Shown: positions 1 to 13,600, numbered from the stretch's first letter. The stretch is 64,000 bases of DNA from Conchocele bisecta (GCA_029237695.1 CM055269.1:33031175-33095174), one strand, 5' to 3'. Notes: generated by a model not told the origin, from the letters alone. Translations and numbers: made by a program.

Positions 1-1500
1 TGAGTCAACATCAACGCAAAACACTCGGATACCAATACTTACTCTATATATATTCTATTTATTTCCAGGTACCTCATTAAACTGCTATATGAAAGTTAAT
101 TGATAGTGTCGCTGCTGCCATTTAGACCGCCAACCATATATTCGTGGCAAATGAACATTTCGAATAACGTATGACCAGATATGAATGCCAATCCGAATGC
201 CAACAGGATGACAACAACGGGAAACGCACAAATAGCAAAGTTTAACTCATTTGCTGTACCTTCAGCAATAATATGTGTTACTCGTACACAGTATACATGT
301 ACGTCCTCAAATATCAGACATGCATCTTACCATTTGCATGTCTACACTGTTACTTCACTCAACATGAACTAATTGTTTCTGTATGTTTCTCTTAATTAGC
401 AATCTAGTAAAACTATTTACATCATGTAGACTCGCAGTTCAAGTGTCTCCATTGAATGACAAATCCGCACACTAAAAATATACATAGCAAATCACACTCT
501 GCGTGGCCACGCGCATTCATACCACATACATTTAACCCCTCGCATACAAACAAAAGTATACATACTATGTCATTTTCTGGAAACACTTGACCTCCATACT
601 CCATGATAGTGTACGCAAGTAATAATTGGTTAGATATGATAGTTCCAACGACATGATACTGTCATATCTGGGTCAGCGTACTACCACTCAGATCCTAATA
701 AAAAAAATACAACACATTGTGTTCTGTATCTATTATTCCTATTTCACTATCCTGACTTATAAGTATACTCTGTCCATGTTCCTAAGCGCGAATTAAACAT
801 CTCTATGGGTAAATTATGAAACGCGGGTACGGAATATTTATATTTACTCGAAGACATCAAGTTTATAATATGCTTCGCGCATACATGTAGTCTATATTAT
901 ATTTACGTTCCATTGTGTGTGTTCTATAGTGACGTCCTGCACTACATAATTATGCTGTTATCGAGGGACTGTATCACGCACGTTATATAACGTCAGATTT
1001 CGCGGGAAATCTCTCGTCGCGTAAGGTGGTTCCGCCGGTGGTCCTCATCTTGATAATCGTCTGTCGTCACCGTAGTTATCGTCGTTAGCGGCGTTTCCAC
1101 GGGTGGTCCTCGTCGGGTAATCGCTCGTCGGCATTAGTGGTTCACCATCAACATCGCATCGGTGGTTCATCTCCGTCGATAGTCGTTGGTGGTTATCGCG
1201 CCAGATATGCGTGTGGGCGGTATTCATCATGCGTTACATCGTTTCGTCATCTCGTCATCCTTCTCGTCTCCACGACACGCGTCGATTATCGCCTTCTTTC
1301 CTCCTAGGATTACGTCTCGTCGTCTTAATATGTATTATGTTTGTGGAGGTTTGTGTGGTATGGTGTGGAGGGCAGGGGAGGGAGGGAGGGAGTCGACTTG
1401 TAATGGTCACTGGTGTACATGGTGTATGCCAGCATCGTTAAATTCGGGACATATATATGTTGCCACCAACATCACCATTGGCCATGCACAGTCTCATTGT
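1..1500. other. non-coding host flank
   Basis: I see no gene here. Short open frames lack any recognisable domain. About 1000-1330 is irregularly repetitive, with recurring CGTCG and GGTGG motifs, and may be a decayed simple-sequence region. Confidence 0.5.
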
Positions 1501-1940
1501 GGGTGGGGAAGGTGAATGGGAATTTCAGGGAATGACATATTTGACTTGGGAACTAGTTTATGTAATATGTAAAGTGGGACACTGGGATGAGGGTGTGTAT
1601 GGGGTGGGGATATGGGGAAACTCGGGAATGAGTTTATATAAAGTGGGAAACTGGGATGAGGGGTGGGTATTGGGTGGGGTTATGGGGAAACTCGGGAACG
1701 AGTTTGTTTACATTGGGAAACTAAGACGGGGTGTATGGGGACGAGTTTATACAAAGGGGAACACTGGGATGAGGGGTGTCTGGGGTGGGGAAGCGGGGAA
1801 ACTCGGGAACGAATTTATATACAGTGGGAAACTAGGAGGAGGATGAGTATGGGGTGGGGATATGGGGAAACTCGGGAACGAGTTTATATAAAGGGGAACA
1901 CTGGGATGTGGTTGCGTATGGGGTGGGGAAGCGGGTAACG
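1500..1940. repeat. G-rich minisatellite, unit about 66-70 bp
   Basis: The phrase TGGGGAAACTCGGGAA recurs at about 1613, 1683, 1797 and 1863, with the intervening text also repeated (GGGATGAGG, GAGTTTATATAAAG). Both strands stay open by chance in several frames, which produces long meaningless reading frames. Confidence 0.85.
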
Positions 1941-3009
1941 GATAGGCACGTGTTTTATGGCCAGGTTTCGTGCAATTATATATCACTATCGCTGTTTTAC
2001 GTTGAGGACACGCGTACCGGAGATGCCCTCGCTGCTTGCAATTGTAACAGGAGCGTCGTTCCACCGCCTTTAACATCGGCCCCACTGTCCGGGGTTGTTT
2101 TACGCTCGTCCGTCTAATGTTGGCCATGATTTCTGCTACATCATGTAGCAACTTGTTTTTTTCATTATTTGCATTTATTGACCGTATATATTCTCTATGT
2201 TCGCTGTAGTTTTCACTTTTCTCAACTTGCCTCATATAGCATCGTTCTTTATTATTTTTCGCGGCAGTTTCTAATTTCATAGCGATTCTCAGAACGTCTT
2301 CTATCGTCGTTGATTCCTTCACTAGGATCCAGCGTTCGATATCCCAATTGTTCAATGCTTCAACATAGCAATCTCGTGCAATTTCTTGTCTATGGTTATA
2401 TGGGATTGTCGGGTATGCCAAACGCGTCAGCCGTTTAATATCGTGAGCCAATTCCGGTAGTGGTTCGTCTACTTTTCGAAGACGTTGTTTCAATTCAGTT
2501 TTATATGTTGTCGTTTGTGTTTCGGTCTGAAACCTGTTGGTCAGAGCCGTTACTAGCGAGTTGTAATCGGTTCTGGTATCTGGGTCAAGTTCACTCAGTA
2601 CAGCTATTGCCTCGCCGCGCAAGCTGCACGCTAACTTGACTGCTTTCATTTCATTGTCCCAGTTATTTCCGTGTGCCGCGATACCGAATTGCAGGAGATA
2701 TTCATGCCAGTTTCCATTTCCGTCAAAATTACTTATTTCCACGAACTGACACGGATGTGGTATATACTGGGACAATTTTACACCTTCCCGTTGTTGGTGT
2801 ACGTGGTAGCCACTAGCCTGTATCTGTGTATGATAACGTCTGGTGGATATGGACCTATCCCGTGTTATGACAGACATGTGACTTGGCGCATGTACCGGCT
2901 CGCAGTTACCTCGCAAGGGTAACGGACATGACTCGCTGTAACTAATGTTTCTACCGGGTTCTGGGTCATGTCGTATATTCGATTCAAGCCTCTCTAGAAT
3001 CGAGTTCAT
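1747..3009 (-). pseudogene. gag: LTR-retrotransposon Gag, isolated remnant
   Basis: The first ~360 codons look like a retrotransposon Gag, the structural protein that packages element RNA into cytoplasmic particles. There is a retrotransposon-gag-like capsid region at about residues 95-260, then a CCHC zinc knuckle (CYNCKQRGHLRYAC) at about 320-333 and a degenerate second knuckle at about 347-358 whose last cysteine is replaced. From about residue 360 the frame runs into the G-rich minisatellite and encodes a proline-rich tail that is probably not native. I chose the ATG at 3009. The frame continues upstream for about 40 codons without another ATG, through a coiled-coil-like stretch. No protease, reverse transcriptase or LTR was found beside it, so it is a fragment or a solo gag. 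A Ty3-type origin is likely but unproven. Confidence 0.75.
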
Positions 3010-4055
3010 CCGGGATTTTAGTTCTTTTATTTCAGTTCTCAGAGACGTGATCTCCGCACGCAGTTCATTTTCGCATGAATGCTTATAACACGACTGCGCA
3101 TTTTTTCTCTAACTGAGTCAAGCGCCTATGGGCTATATATCCACTGTCACTGGTTACCATATAACTAACTCCATCACCTGTAGTGACAGGTACATTGACA
3201 TGATTATTGGGAGAGAAGGTCGGTGCAATTGTTTTTTATCCGTGGGGGTCAAGGGAGACATTCGACCTTCCCGAGTAGGGACGTACACATTTCCGGGGTC
3301 ACCGTCGTCACTACATTCAAGAGACGCCATTTTATGAAAACTATATGTCGCAACTGTCTGGTTTGGGGTAATATGGGGATGGGGGAATGGGCCAGGGGAT
3401 AGGAAACCTCTATTACGAACAGAAAATCGATTCCACTCACTCGCTCGCACTCCGCATTTCGCCGCAGTGCATATTACCAAGAGTGATTGTATGTGTATTG
3501 CCCTATTGGAAATTCCGAATTGGCTATGCGGACAGACACGGCAACGATAATTCTTGAAGCAATATAAGGGTACGTTTCGGCTTACTGGTTTCTGTTATAT
3601 ATCTACCACCACCGCCACCAAATTTGTAACGTCCCTATGTCGTATTCGTCTTCAGCAATACGGTATACACCAGAATATTTCCTGTTCACGTAGGGGATTG
3701 GTAGCGGGCCCTTGTGAATCAGGATATGGAAGCGGGAATAACTATAGCTACTTGGGAATGAAAGAACGACAGTGGCGAATTCAGTATTAATACCTGATAT
3801 TTTGATAACACATAAAACACAATATTATGCAACACGTACAACTATACGAGGGTGACAATTCATGGTAACAATAATGATATCGGGGTGGTATACAGGACTA
3901 TATGAATCAACAGTTAGTATCTATTCGTAGTACATGTCTTCGAGTCGAGACTAACTAACACAGGCGACTGTGGGAGCAACTAGACATGATCAACTATTTT
4001 CTAAAGCGTACAAGCACGGACCTAGATGGGAATCGCGGGGCTATCATACATTTTG
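3010..4055. other. non-coding host DNA
   Basis: I see no gene or recognisable element. Short frames here have no domain signature. Confidence 0.4.
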
Positions 4056-4059
4056 CTAC

Positions 4060-4610
4060 TGAGTTGGGGAGTCGCACAGCGGGAATCACGAAGCTGGGGT
4101 GGGAAATAAGCTGGGTGGGGAAGTCACACAGTGTCAGTGGGAATCATGAAGCTATGGTGGGGAATCACATAGCAGGAGGACACGAAGCAGGGTTGGGAAT
4201 CGCACAGCAGGTGTTGAAGGGGGAGGGGGTGGGGGGGTGTGGGGCACGAAGCTATGGTGGGGAGTCACACATCTTGGGGGTCATGAAGCTGTGTGTGGGG
4301 ACTAATATTGGATGGGGAGTCACACAGCTGGGTGGGGAATTACACAGCAGGTGGGCGCACAGCAGGGGTGGGGAGTCACACAGCCGGAGGTCACGAAGCT
4401 GGGGTGGGAATCATGACACATAGCTGAATGGGGGCACACAACAGCTAGGACGCATGACAATGGAATGGGGGTCACCTAACAGGGGTGGGAGGGGGCACGA
4501 AGTTAGGGTGGGTGGGTCTCACACAGCAGGGGGTCACGAAGCTCGAATTGGGAATCGTATCGCAATGGGGAAAAAGTTGGTGGGGTAATGGGATATTGAC
4601 ATTATCATGG
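4060..4610. repeat. degenerate G-rich tandem repeat
   Basis: Imperfect units built on GTGGGGAGTCACACAGC and GGGAATCACGAAGCTGGGG recur through this stretch, with short indels between them. It resembles the 1500-1940 array in composition but not in unit sequence. Confidence 0.75.
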
Positions 4611-4832
4611 TTCCAGCCAATATTAATAATCAATAATGCCAGAATCACGTTCAAATCATCACATCTCACGACTGACGGACCATTGGTAACATCGTCGGTG
4701 AGTAATGTTTAAGGGGGAAGATATTTGGGCCTTGGGAGTTCTGAGACGCCTGTTGCGTCTCGAGTTGCGTCGCTCGGGACAAAGTCGCCAACTGACAGAT
4801 TTCACTCCTATTTATAGGTTTTGTCAGGCCGA

Positions 4833-4869
4833 GTTGGACAAGTTCCGTGACTTACGGAACTTGTCCAAC
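4833..4869. repeat. perfect 16-bp hairpin
   Basis: GTTGGACAAGTTCCGT (4833-4848) is followed after five bases by its exact reverse complement (4854-4869). It could be a small foldback remnant. Confidence 0.85.
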
Positions 4870-5595
4870 CTCCCACATAGTGATTGGCTGGATTGTGATG
4901 ACGGCCAGTTCCGATCAGATACGAGCCAAAACAAGCACAGCCAGTAAACATGGCGGCTGCATTTAACACACACCGGAAATGCCAACAAACTATTGTGAAT
5001 TATAACGAACTAAACAAGTTTCCTGGTGTGTGAAGACGACAATCATAAACTATTGACACTTGTGAACATTCAGGCATGCATCAGAGATCGTGGTAAGTTG
5101 TGTGCACAAAATGACAGACGTGTTTTGTTGGCCAAAATGTGTGACAAATTCGAAGTGAGAAATACGCCAAACACAAGCGTGTATAGCGATGCTTCGCTGG
5201 CTGGGTCGCTTCAATATACTTTGTAGAAATTAGCGAACATTACAGAGCATCTGTATGTGAACTTACATTCAGCATGTGCTCTGTCGTTTTCGCTAACGCT
5301 CCTATTTATTAACGAAACATGTAGACGACTTGCAAATACTTTGAATTGGTTTACACACATTATTCATTTATTACTCAATTGGCTTTATGAAAGATCAAAG
5401 TAATTTCATGTAAACTGTTGTATAATAAGTTAATATTGGCCTGACATTAATTAACATGTAAAATCAGTAACCCTATACTGATTGATACAGACTATAGCCC
5501 TGAATCAGGAATAGTCATTTACTTGTGAAAATGTTAAGTGGTAAAATCAGGACTTTTGCTCATCAGAAAGTGGGAGAATCAGGATTAAACCATAT
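4870..5595. other. non-coding host DNA
   Basis: I see no gene or element in this AT-rich stretch. Confidence 0.4.
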
Positions 5596-5599
5596 AATA

Positions 5600-5790
5600 T
5601 AAGCCATAGTCATGCAGACGGCAAGGTTGTGCATGTTTTTCAGGGGCTACACTGATCGTAACCTGTATGTCACTTGTCTCGGTCAGACACCCACATATAG
5701 AAAATGCCATAGTCAGTCCGCATGACAGGTTGATCTGGGCTACACTGATCCCAACAATTATGTTCAACTTTGAATTATTGAACTCTAAGC
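5600..5790. repeat. diverged monomers of the ~95-bp satellite
   Basis: Two degenerate copies show GCCATAGTCA...GGGCTACACTGATC, the same skeleton as the main array that starts at 6001. They probably mark the decayed edge of the array. Confidence 0.7.
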
Positions 5791-6000
5791 GACATGCGTC
5801 TGACAGATCGCGTGGATAAACAAACATTGAACACTGAAAATCGTCTTAATGCACATTAATTTGGGACACAGAGACAACAGATAGTCTGTTAATGGTCTGC
5901 TAAATACCATGCTAGTTTCTGCAAAGAGTCAGACACAATGAAATTGATTTATGGAACTGTTATTGAACAATTATGAATATTATTTTATGCATATGGTACA

Positions 6001-6945
6001 GGCCATAGTCAGACCGCAGGACTAAGTAGGTTGACCAGGGTCTACACTGATCGCAACTATTTTCACTTTTCTCTGCCGTCGGCCATATATAGTATAGGCC
6101 ATGGTCAGACAGCGGAGAACAGTAGGTTGATCATTGGCTACACTGATCGCAACTATTTTCAATGTTCTCTGTCGTGGGCCATATATAGTATATGCCATGG
6201 TCAGAACGCGGGGAGCAGTAGATTGATCAGGCGCTACACTGATCGCAAATATTTTCAATTTTCTCTGCCGTCGGCCATATATAGTATAGGCCATGGTCAG
6301 ACCGCGGGGAGCAGTAGGTTGATCAGGGGCCACACTGATCGCAACTATTTTCACTTTTCTCTGCCGTGGGCCATATATAGTATATGCCATAGTCAGACCG
6401 CAGGACTGAGTAGGTTGACCAGGGGCTACACTGAACGCAAATATTTTCACTTTTCTCTGCCGTGGGCCATATATAGTATAGGCCATGGTCAGACCGCGGG
6501 GAGCAGTAGTTTGACCAGGGGCTACACTGATCGCAAATAATTTCACTTTTCTCTGCCGTGGGCCATATATAGTATATGCCATAGGCAGACCACAGGGCTG
6601 TGTACTTTGACCAGGGGCTACACTGATCGCAACTATTTTCACTTTTCTCTGCCGTCGGCCATATATAGTATAGGCCATGGTCAGACCGCGGGGAGCAGTA
6701 GGTTGATCAGGGTCTACACTGAACTCAACTATTTTCACTTTTCTCTGCCGTCAGCGATATATAGCATAGGCCATGGTCAGACCGCGGGGAGCAGTAGGTT
6801 GACCAGGGGCTACACTGATCGCAACTATTTTCACTTTTCTCTGCCGTCGGCCATATATAGTATAGTCCATGGTCAGACCGCGGGGAGCAGTAGGTTGATC
6901 AGGGGCTACACTGATCGCAAATATTTCCACTTTCAAAGCATTTGG
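6001..6945. repeat. satellite array A, ~95-bp unit, about ten copies
   Basis: Each unit carries GGCCATATATAGTATAGG, GTCAGACCGCGGGGAGCAG and GGGCTACACTGATCGCAA, followed by TTTTCACTTTTCTCTGCCG. Successive copies start 95-96 bp apart. Two unit flavours alternate (CGTCGGCC with TATAGGCC, CGTGGGCC with TATATGCC), which hints at higher-order structure. Long open frames on both strands here are by-products of the repeat. Confidence 0.95.
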
Positions 6946-7029
6946 TAGCCGTATTTAATATTAATCTCTATCTCTATATCTATATTGATAAGTTGATAAT
7001 ATTAGGGACATTCACAGTATATAACTTGC

Positions 7030-7215
7030 TATATTGTTCGTAACCATTGTGCCACCTTTCTCAGAGGGCGGTCCATATATATTATAGTCAGACTGCACGG
7101 CTGTGCATGTTAACCCTGGACTACACTGTTCGTAATCATTGTGTCACTTTTCTCATCCGGCGCCCAATATATAGTGCAGTCAGTCTGCACGGCAATGAGG
7201 GTTTAATCCGGGGCT
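7030..7215. repeat. diverged satellite monomers downstream of array A
   Basis: Two copies contain GGTCCATATATATTATAGTC, CAGACTGCACGGCTGTGCATG and CTACACTGTTCGTAA. They share the skeleton of the ~95-bp unit but form a clear subfamily, repeated again at 8960-9235. Confidence 0.8.
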
Positions 7216-7748
7216 ACGCTACCCAGTGATCACTACACCACTAAAACCATATATAAATGTACATCATGTACATGGTGGAGTATTTCACTTTGCCATAGTG
7301 TTCACATGTCATAAAATACACATTATTAGGGATAAATCTCTGAGCTGAACATGGGTATAATAATTCTCCAATTATATTAATAAACACAAATAGATACAAT
7401 TAATAGTTTATGTCTGAGCATATATATATCGGCCCAACCGTATATGCATGGTGATTATAAGTGTTGCATTACGAGTACGTTTGTAAGACAATGTATCATG
7501 GGGCCGTTTTGATTTTTCCGCAAATACATTAGTTATATGAATAATGATAGGTGTCCACAATGCATGTTCCATCCACACACTTTTGCCATTGGTACTGAGA
7601 TAACATATAGTTATGGACACGTGTCCATAACGCTAGTTTCCTCCGCACAGTGTCTGTAGTTAGTGATCTTTTATATTGTATTGTAGTGATTCTGTGTAAT
7701 TCGATTGAATATGAAATGCATTTCCCGTTTCATTGCCATCATTAAGCT

Positions 7749-7752
<4 letters not shown>

Positions 7753-7806
<54 letters not shown>
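7753..7806. repeat. (TA)n microsatellite
   Basis: An uninterrupted AT dinucleotide run of about 54 bp. Confidence 0.98.
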
Positions 7807-7808
<2 letters not shown>

Positions 7809-8289
7809 TGCGTTTATTTGGTTAATATCTTGTAAAAACATTGGTACACGTATATACATATAGTTATGGACACGTGTCCACAACGCTAGTTTCCTCCGCA
7901 CAGTGTTTGTCGTTAGTGATCTTATATAATGCATTGTAGTGATTCCGTGTAATTCGGTTGAATATGAAATACATTTCCTGTTTCATTGCCGTCATTATAT
8001 ATATTTATATAGTGGTTTCTCCTTAGCAACTGCGTTTATTTGGTTAATATCTTGTAAAAACACAACGAGAGCTTTTGTTAATGTGTTAATCAAAGCATGT
8101 GGTAGCCGTATATAATATTAATCTCAATATCTATATATTTTGATAATTTGATAATCATAGGGAAATTTGAAGTTTATAATATTATATTCACAGTATGTAA
8201 CTTGCTTGTCTATTTGACAGTATTACATGTATATTTGTCATAAATGGGCCTGTGACACTGAAACTTGATATTATGGGCAGGTGCCGCAC

Positions 8290-8875
8290 AGTGTGCCGTG
8301 GGCCATATATAGTATATGCCATGGTCAGACCGCGGGGAGCAGTATGTTGATCAGGGTCTACACTGATCGCAACTATTTTCACTTTTCTCTGCCGTGGGTC
8401 ATATATAGTACATGCCATAGTCAGACCGCAGGACTGTGTAGGTTAACCAGGGGCTACATTGATCGCAACTATTTTCACTTTTCTCTGCCGTGGGCCATAT
8501 ATAGTATATGCCATAGTCAGACCGCAGGGCTGAGTATTTTGACCAGCGGCTACACTGATCGCAAATATTTTCACTTTTCTCTGCCGTCGGCCATATATAG
8601 TATAGGCGATGGTCAGACCGCTGGGAGTAGTAGATTGATCAGGGGCTACACTGATCGCAACTATTTTCACTTTTCTCTGCCGTGGGCCATACATAGTATA
8701 TGCCATAGGCAGACCACAGGGCTGTGTACTTTGACCAGGGGCTACACTGATCGCAACTATTTTCACTTTTCTCTGCCGTCGGCCATATATAGCATAGGCC
8801 ATGGTCAGACCGCGGGGAGCAGTAGGTTGATCAGGGGCTACACTGATCGCAACTATTTCCACTTTCAAAGAATTT
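8290..8875. repeat. satellite array B, ~95-bp unit, about six copies
   Basis: Same unit and same two flavours as array A. It ends, like array A, at a boundary reading ATTTGGTAGCCGTATTTAAT, so the two arrays lie in duplicated surroundings. Confidence 0.95.
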
Positions 8876-8959
8876 GGTAGCCGTATTTAATATTAATCTC
8901 TATCTCTATATCTATATTGATAAGTTGATAATATTAGGGACATTCACAGTATATAACTT

Positions 8960-9240
8960 GCTATACTGTTCGTAACCATTGTGCCACCTTTCTCAGAGGG
9001 CGGTCCATATATATTATAGTCAGACTGCACGGTTGAGCATGTTACACTGGACTACACTGTTCGTAACTATTGTGCCACCTTTCTCAGCCGGCGGTCCATA
9101 TATATGTTATAGTCAGACTGCACGGTTGTGCATGTTAACCCTGGACTACACTGTTCGCAATCATTGTGTCACTTTTCTCAACCGGCGGCCCACACATAGT
9201 GTAGTCAGTCTGCACGGCTATGAGGGTTAATCCGTGGCTA
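8960..9240. repeat. diverged satellite monomers downstream of array B
   Basis: Three copies of the subfamily seen at 7030-7215, here with one extra unit. Confidence 0.8.
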
Positions 9241-9929
9241 CACTACGCAGTGATGACTACACCACTACAAACATATATAAATGTACATGGTGGAGTATTT
9301 CACTTTGCCATAGTGTTCACGTCATAAAATACACATTATTAGGGATAAATCTCAGAGCTGGACATGGGTACATGTATAATACTCCTCCAATTATATTAAT
9401 GAACACAAATAGTTTCAATAGTTTATGTCAGTGCATATATATCGGCCCAACCGTATATGCATGGTGATTATAAGTGTTGTATTACGAGTACGTTTGTAAG
9501 ACAATGTATCATGCGGCTGTTTTGATTTTCCGCAAATACATTCGTTATATGAATAATGAAAGGTGTCCACAATGCATGTTCCATCCACACACGTTTGCCA
9601 TTGGTACACGTATATACATATAGTTATGGACACGTGTTCATAACGTTAGTTTCCTCCGCACAGTTTTTGCCATCATTAAGCTATACATGTATATATATAT
9701 AGTGGTCTCTCCTTAGCAACTGCGTTTATTTGGTTAATATCCTGTAAAAAAAACATTGGTACACGTATATACATATAGTTATGGACACGTGTCCACAACG
9801 CTAGTTTCCTCCGCACAGTGTTTGTCGTTAATGATTTTATATACGGTATTGTAGTGATTCTGTGTAATTCGGTTGACTATGAAATACATTTCCTGTTTCA
9901 TTGCCATCATTAAGCTATACATGTATATA

Positions 9930-10010
9930 TGTGGGCCGCGCTCTGTGAAAACCAGCCTTAATGACAACGTCATGAAAGCCTGAAAATGACGTCGCAATGT
10001 TACGCTTAAA
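9930..10010. repeat. dispersed repeat, copy 1
   Basis: GGGCCGCGC, GAAAACC and CCTTAATGACAACGTCATGAAA occur in the same order at about 43028-43080, showing an interspersed family. The segment contains GACAACGTCATGA, a CRE-like palindromic core. Confidence 0.75.
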
Positions 10011-10551
10011 TTTACAAACGTCACGTCTGATTTTGACACTTGAAATCGTTGCGTCATTGCAATAAGTTGTCCTATTTATAGCCATACGCTTTACTAATTG
10101 TGGCTCACAAATACGTTAATGTTGGATACGCGTGGCAGAATTGTACATTTGTTTTCATAGTGTTTCAGAAAGTTGTCTTTTTTTTTTCCGTTTCCTTCAA
10201 GGAAACACGTAGTGATTTTGTAGATTATTTTTTATACAAATGGGCATATTATTACAAATGATTTTTTATAATATATATGGACGACTTGTGCCCTGACATT
10301 TGAAACTAAATAACCATACGACCGGTATTTTTTAGATAACACATCACAAAATCAGTATTATGTAATCATATTGCGAATATTTCTTTTAAACTTTATTTAT
10401 AATGATTTATACAACACTTACAAACAAACACGGGAACAAGTGTAGTCGGCGGAGACGGAGGCGTCTGTATGTTTCTATTTTGGGTTGAAACCGGAATACT
10501 TAAAGAAAACAAACTTACCCTGTCTGGCGACCATCATCAGATATACATGCA

Positions 10552-10620
10552 CATGTACTTACAAACTGAGGATCGAACCCGGGGTGCATCTGTGCGCTCT
10601 TTACTAATTGTGCTAAACGG
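10552..10620 (-). repeat. tRNA-derived SINE-like fragment
   Basis: On the minus strand GGGTTCGATCC matches an internal Pol III B box. It is preceded about 40 nt upstream by TTAGCACAATTAGTAAAGAG, a fair A-box match. No complete cloverleaf is formed, so this is a SINE head or tRNA pseudogene, not a functional tRNA. Confidence 0.5.
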
Positions 10621-13600
10621 TCCTGTTCAGATTACGTGGAAATGTGCCCGCGAACGTTACTTTTATTACGGTAACGAAAATGTAAACAGTTGGCTCATTA
10701 ACTGGGACACCTATTCTGGATAAAAATGGTCACGAATAGAACTGGGCACAGGGCTTAATTCGTTTAATTTATTGTTTCGCCTGTAGAATGTTTCGAAAAT
10801 TAACACAATACAATTTGGAAATTTTCAGAAAAATTAGCGTATCATAGATGTAAAATTATGGTAGTGCCAAATATACACGGCTCCTGGCATATCGCATCAT
10901 GGTGACACTGGGCCAAACATGTTTTAGTATTTAGTGTGTTGGTATTGTGTCACATGCATTCTTACTGCGAACATAAGTGAAGCCGCCAGGGACGTAGCCT
11001 ACTGAGTTGTATATCATAGCGAAGTGATTTTTAACGAATTTGTGTACGAAAGGGACAGAATGAACAGTCGAGATAGAGAACATATGCGAGATAGGGCATG
11101 TTCGAGATAGCCGGGTAAATTTAAATTAAACAAATAAGGATATAATTTGGGACTTTAGCGAATCATCGAGATAGGGGATATCATCGAGAAACTGATGTTC
11201 GAGGTACTGGTGCTCGACTGTATTTGAACTGCATACCCTTTATATGTGTATACAATCGCATACAACACCTTTCCCACAATGCGTGTTCGGTTTGCAGTCT
11301 TAGCTATAGTCAAGAATTGTTGCCGATTGTCTTCTTTATCATCCATCATTGGTAAAACGGGTTACACAATTACATAATACTCGAGCACAACACTCGAATA
11401 ACCTTGTAACGACTATCGAATAGGTCTTCGTGTGTGAAATATCGCTCCCGTGGTATACACCGCTGGAGAGAATAGCGCTTTATCCGAAACCGTGCACGTA
11501 CCATCAGTATTGGATTTTGCACCTGTTATATCTGGGTGATTTACACTGTTTATGCAGACTTGGATGCTAGCCTGAATACCAAGTAGGTCATATCTACTAT
11601 TGACTAATTATTTCAGATTAATTCGCCAGATATCTCATGAGCTAGACTGACTGTTAGAACATTAGTCCACTTACGCAAAATTGTAAGCAAAATGTTGGCA
11701 CGGAGTTCTTGTATTGACACGCGGACAATTAGAGGAAACTTGTGCACTAGAGTATGTATATAAACTATCGTATCCATATTCTAGCAGTCGGACATTCAAC
11801 CATTCTTGTGATCATTTTGTGACACACGCTTTCACTGGGAACTGGTAAGTACATATGTTTATTAGTTACTTTTACATGCTGTCAATAACGTCTGGCTCGT
11901 GCCAAGACTGGCAATTCACCGCATTCTTATCGTATCCTCGATAAAACTGCCTTATTTCGTTTACCTGAGTTATTTGGACCCATTTCGACCAAATGCTTGG
12001 TCAATGAAAGCCGTATGGCATGTATTCGCTGGTGTAGATTATCTCCCTTGATCAAATCGAACTGAATCACTAATAATTCATGTTTACGTGTAAATGATAA
12101 CGATTACAGGTCTCAAACGTGGAAGAATTCCGTGAGTATTGTAATGGCATATTATTCTCGTGTGTTTTGTGCATGTCACTCCGACTTATTGCAGTATCAA
12201 TTTATCATATTTGTAAACGAAGGGCGAACACGATTGAAACGTTTACTAAAATTTAGCTATGCATTTTATATTACGATTCAGTCCAATACCAGTCATGCGT
12301 CCTGTATTATACATGAGAATATTGCCAATTTTGACTTGTAACAAATGTAACGTGAATTTTCTGGATGGCTTTCATTTACTCTATGTTGGACACATGCAAA
12401 AGTCTAACCCCAGTGGTATGTACATTTATTTTATTAAGTCATGTACGTTCACCGTGAATGGTCAATAGTGATAATGCTATTACGACCAGGATAGACCAGA
12501 TCAGACAGTTATGCTCTAAATGCACTGATTTATACGTCAATAAGCTTAAGGACATGATGTGAAGTATAATGTATTTCAATCACTGATGCTTTAGGTCAGC
12601 CTGTTGAATCCTACAGTCTGATTAGAGTCTACAGTCTGTCTCATTAATTATGTAATACTGTGAGTCTGCACAGGAAAATACTTGGCATAGTTGCTCTTTA
12701 TTATTAGCGCAGTTTGCCACGGGCAGTCTGATCAGGGTAAGCCCAATCGCAATTAAATGTGTGTTTACTAATGATAAATAATTGTGAATGACGTCGATAT
12801 TCACATGTATGGCTGTATCGTTGGGTACACTAGATATAGTGGCTGTTCATTAATGTGTTATATCGCATTCTCCGACATATGAATTCCATCAGCCCCCTTC
12901 TTCCAACTAGTGAAAATATCTTTGTGCACATTGCAATTTATCATGATTCATCATTGCAATGTACGAGGTTGTTTAGTATTGCCATGCAATCATAATAATA
13001 ATAATGATTTCATGCACTTCGGTGAGTATTATGGAGACTATAACACATTACACTCTGGTAACAACACCGTTGGTGTTTTGTAGTCCCAGCCAGTCAGCCA
13101 GTCAGCCAGCCAGCCAGGCAACCAGTGACGGCACGTCTATCGGGTGTTATTGCGTAGAACCAGTACGCTGCACCGATACTATTCTGGGGTCCACTACACG
13201 ACACCGTGTACCAGCGTGGACTCTGCTCCGTGTGGACCAGGGCGTAGCGTGCGGGGTATTATTCAGTTGACGTCATTCTGTCCAAGGACGAGATGAATCT
13301 ATTAATACTTCTAAGTAATGTAATTGAACGACGTCATAAAACGTCACCGTCATCATGGCGGAAACCTGCGTTTGATAACAGAAACTCTAAGTTCGTATCT
13401 TGAACGTGATGAACATTGTTATACGATACTTACATGTACCTGTTCCAGAATCGTGTCTGTGCCATGGTTGTGTGACTGTGTTTTGGTGAACCATCGAGAG
13501 GACGTTGTCCGTACTGTCTTGAATATTAATTATTTGTGTATATCATTATTTGTAAATACATCATCATTGTAACTATATACCTTGTTGTCTCTTTCCACAA

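Larger units (their letters stand above)
6001..9940. repeat. tandem duplication of a ~2-kb block
   Basis: Array, boundary sequence, diverged monomers, a ~350-bp unique segment and a terminal module occur twice in the same order (6001 to about 7990 and 8290 to about 9940). The terminal module begins GGACACGTGTCCA and reads AACGCTAGTTTCCTCCGCAC. It occurs at 7615, 7867, 9628 (short) and 9782. The copies differ by small indels and by the TA run, which only the first has. Confidence 0.85.

Noticed and set aside
1186..1938. Glycine-rich open frames of 76-129 codons
   Set aside because: They lie in the G-rich minisatellite and shift with the repeat phase; no domain or codon bias.
6022..6948. Long open frames on both strands with repeated ISVAPGQ / YTDRNYFHFSLP residues
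   Set aside because: They are translations of the ~95-bp satellite. Both strands are open only because the unit lacks stops in those phases, and the same happens at 8281-8880.
10469..10723. 84-codon frame
   Set aside because: It overlaps the tRNA-derived SINE-like segment on the other strand and shows no domain.
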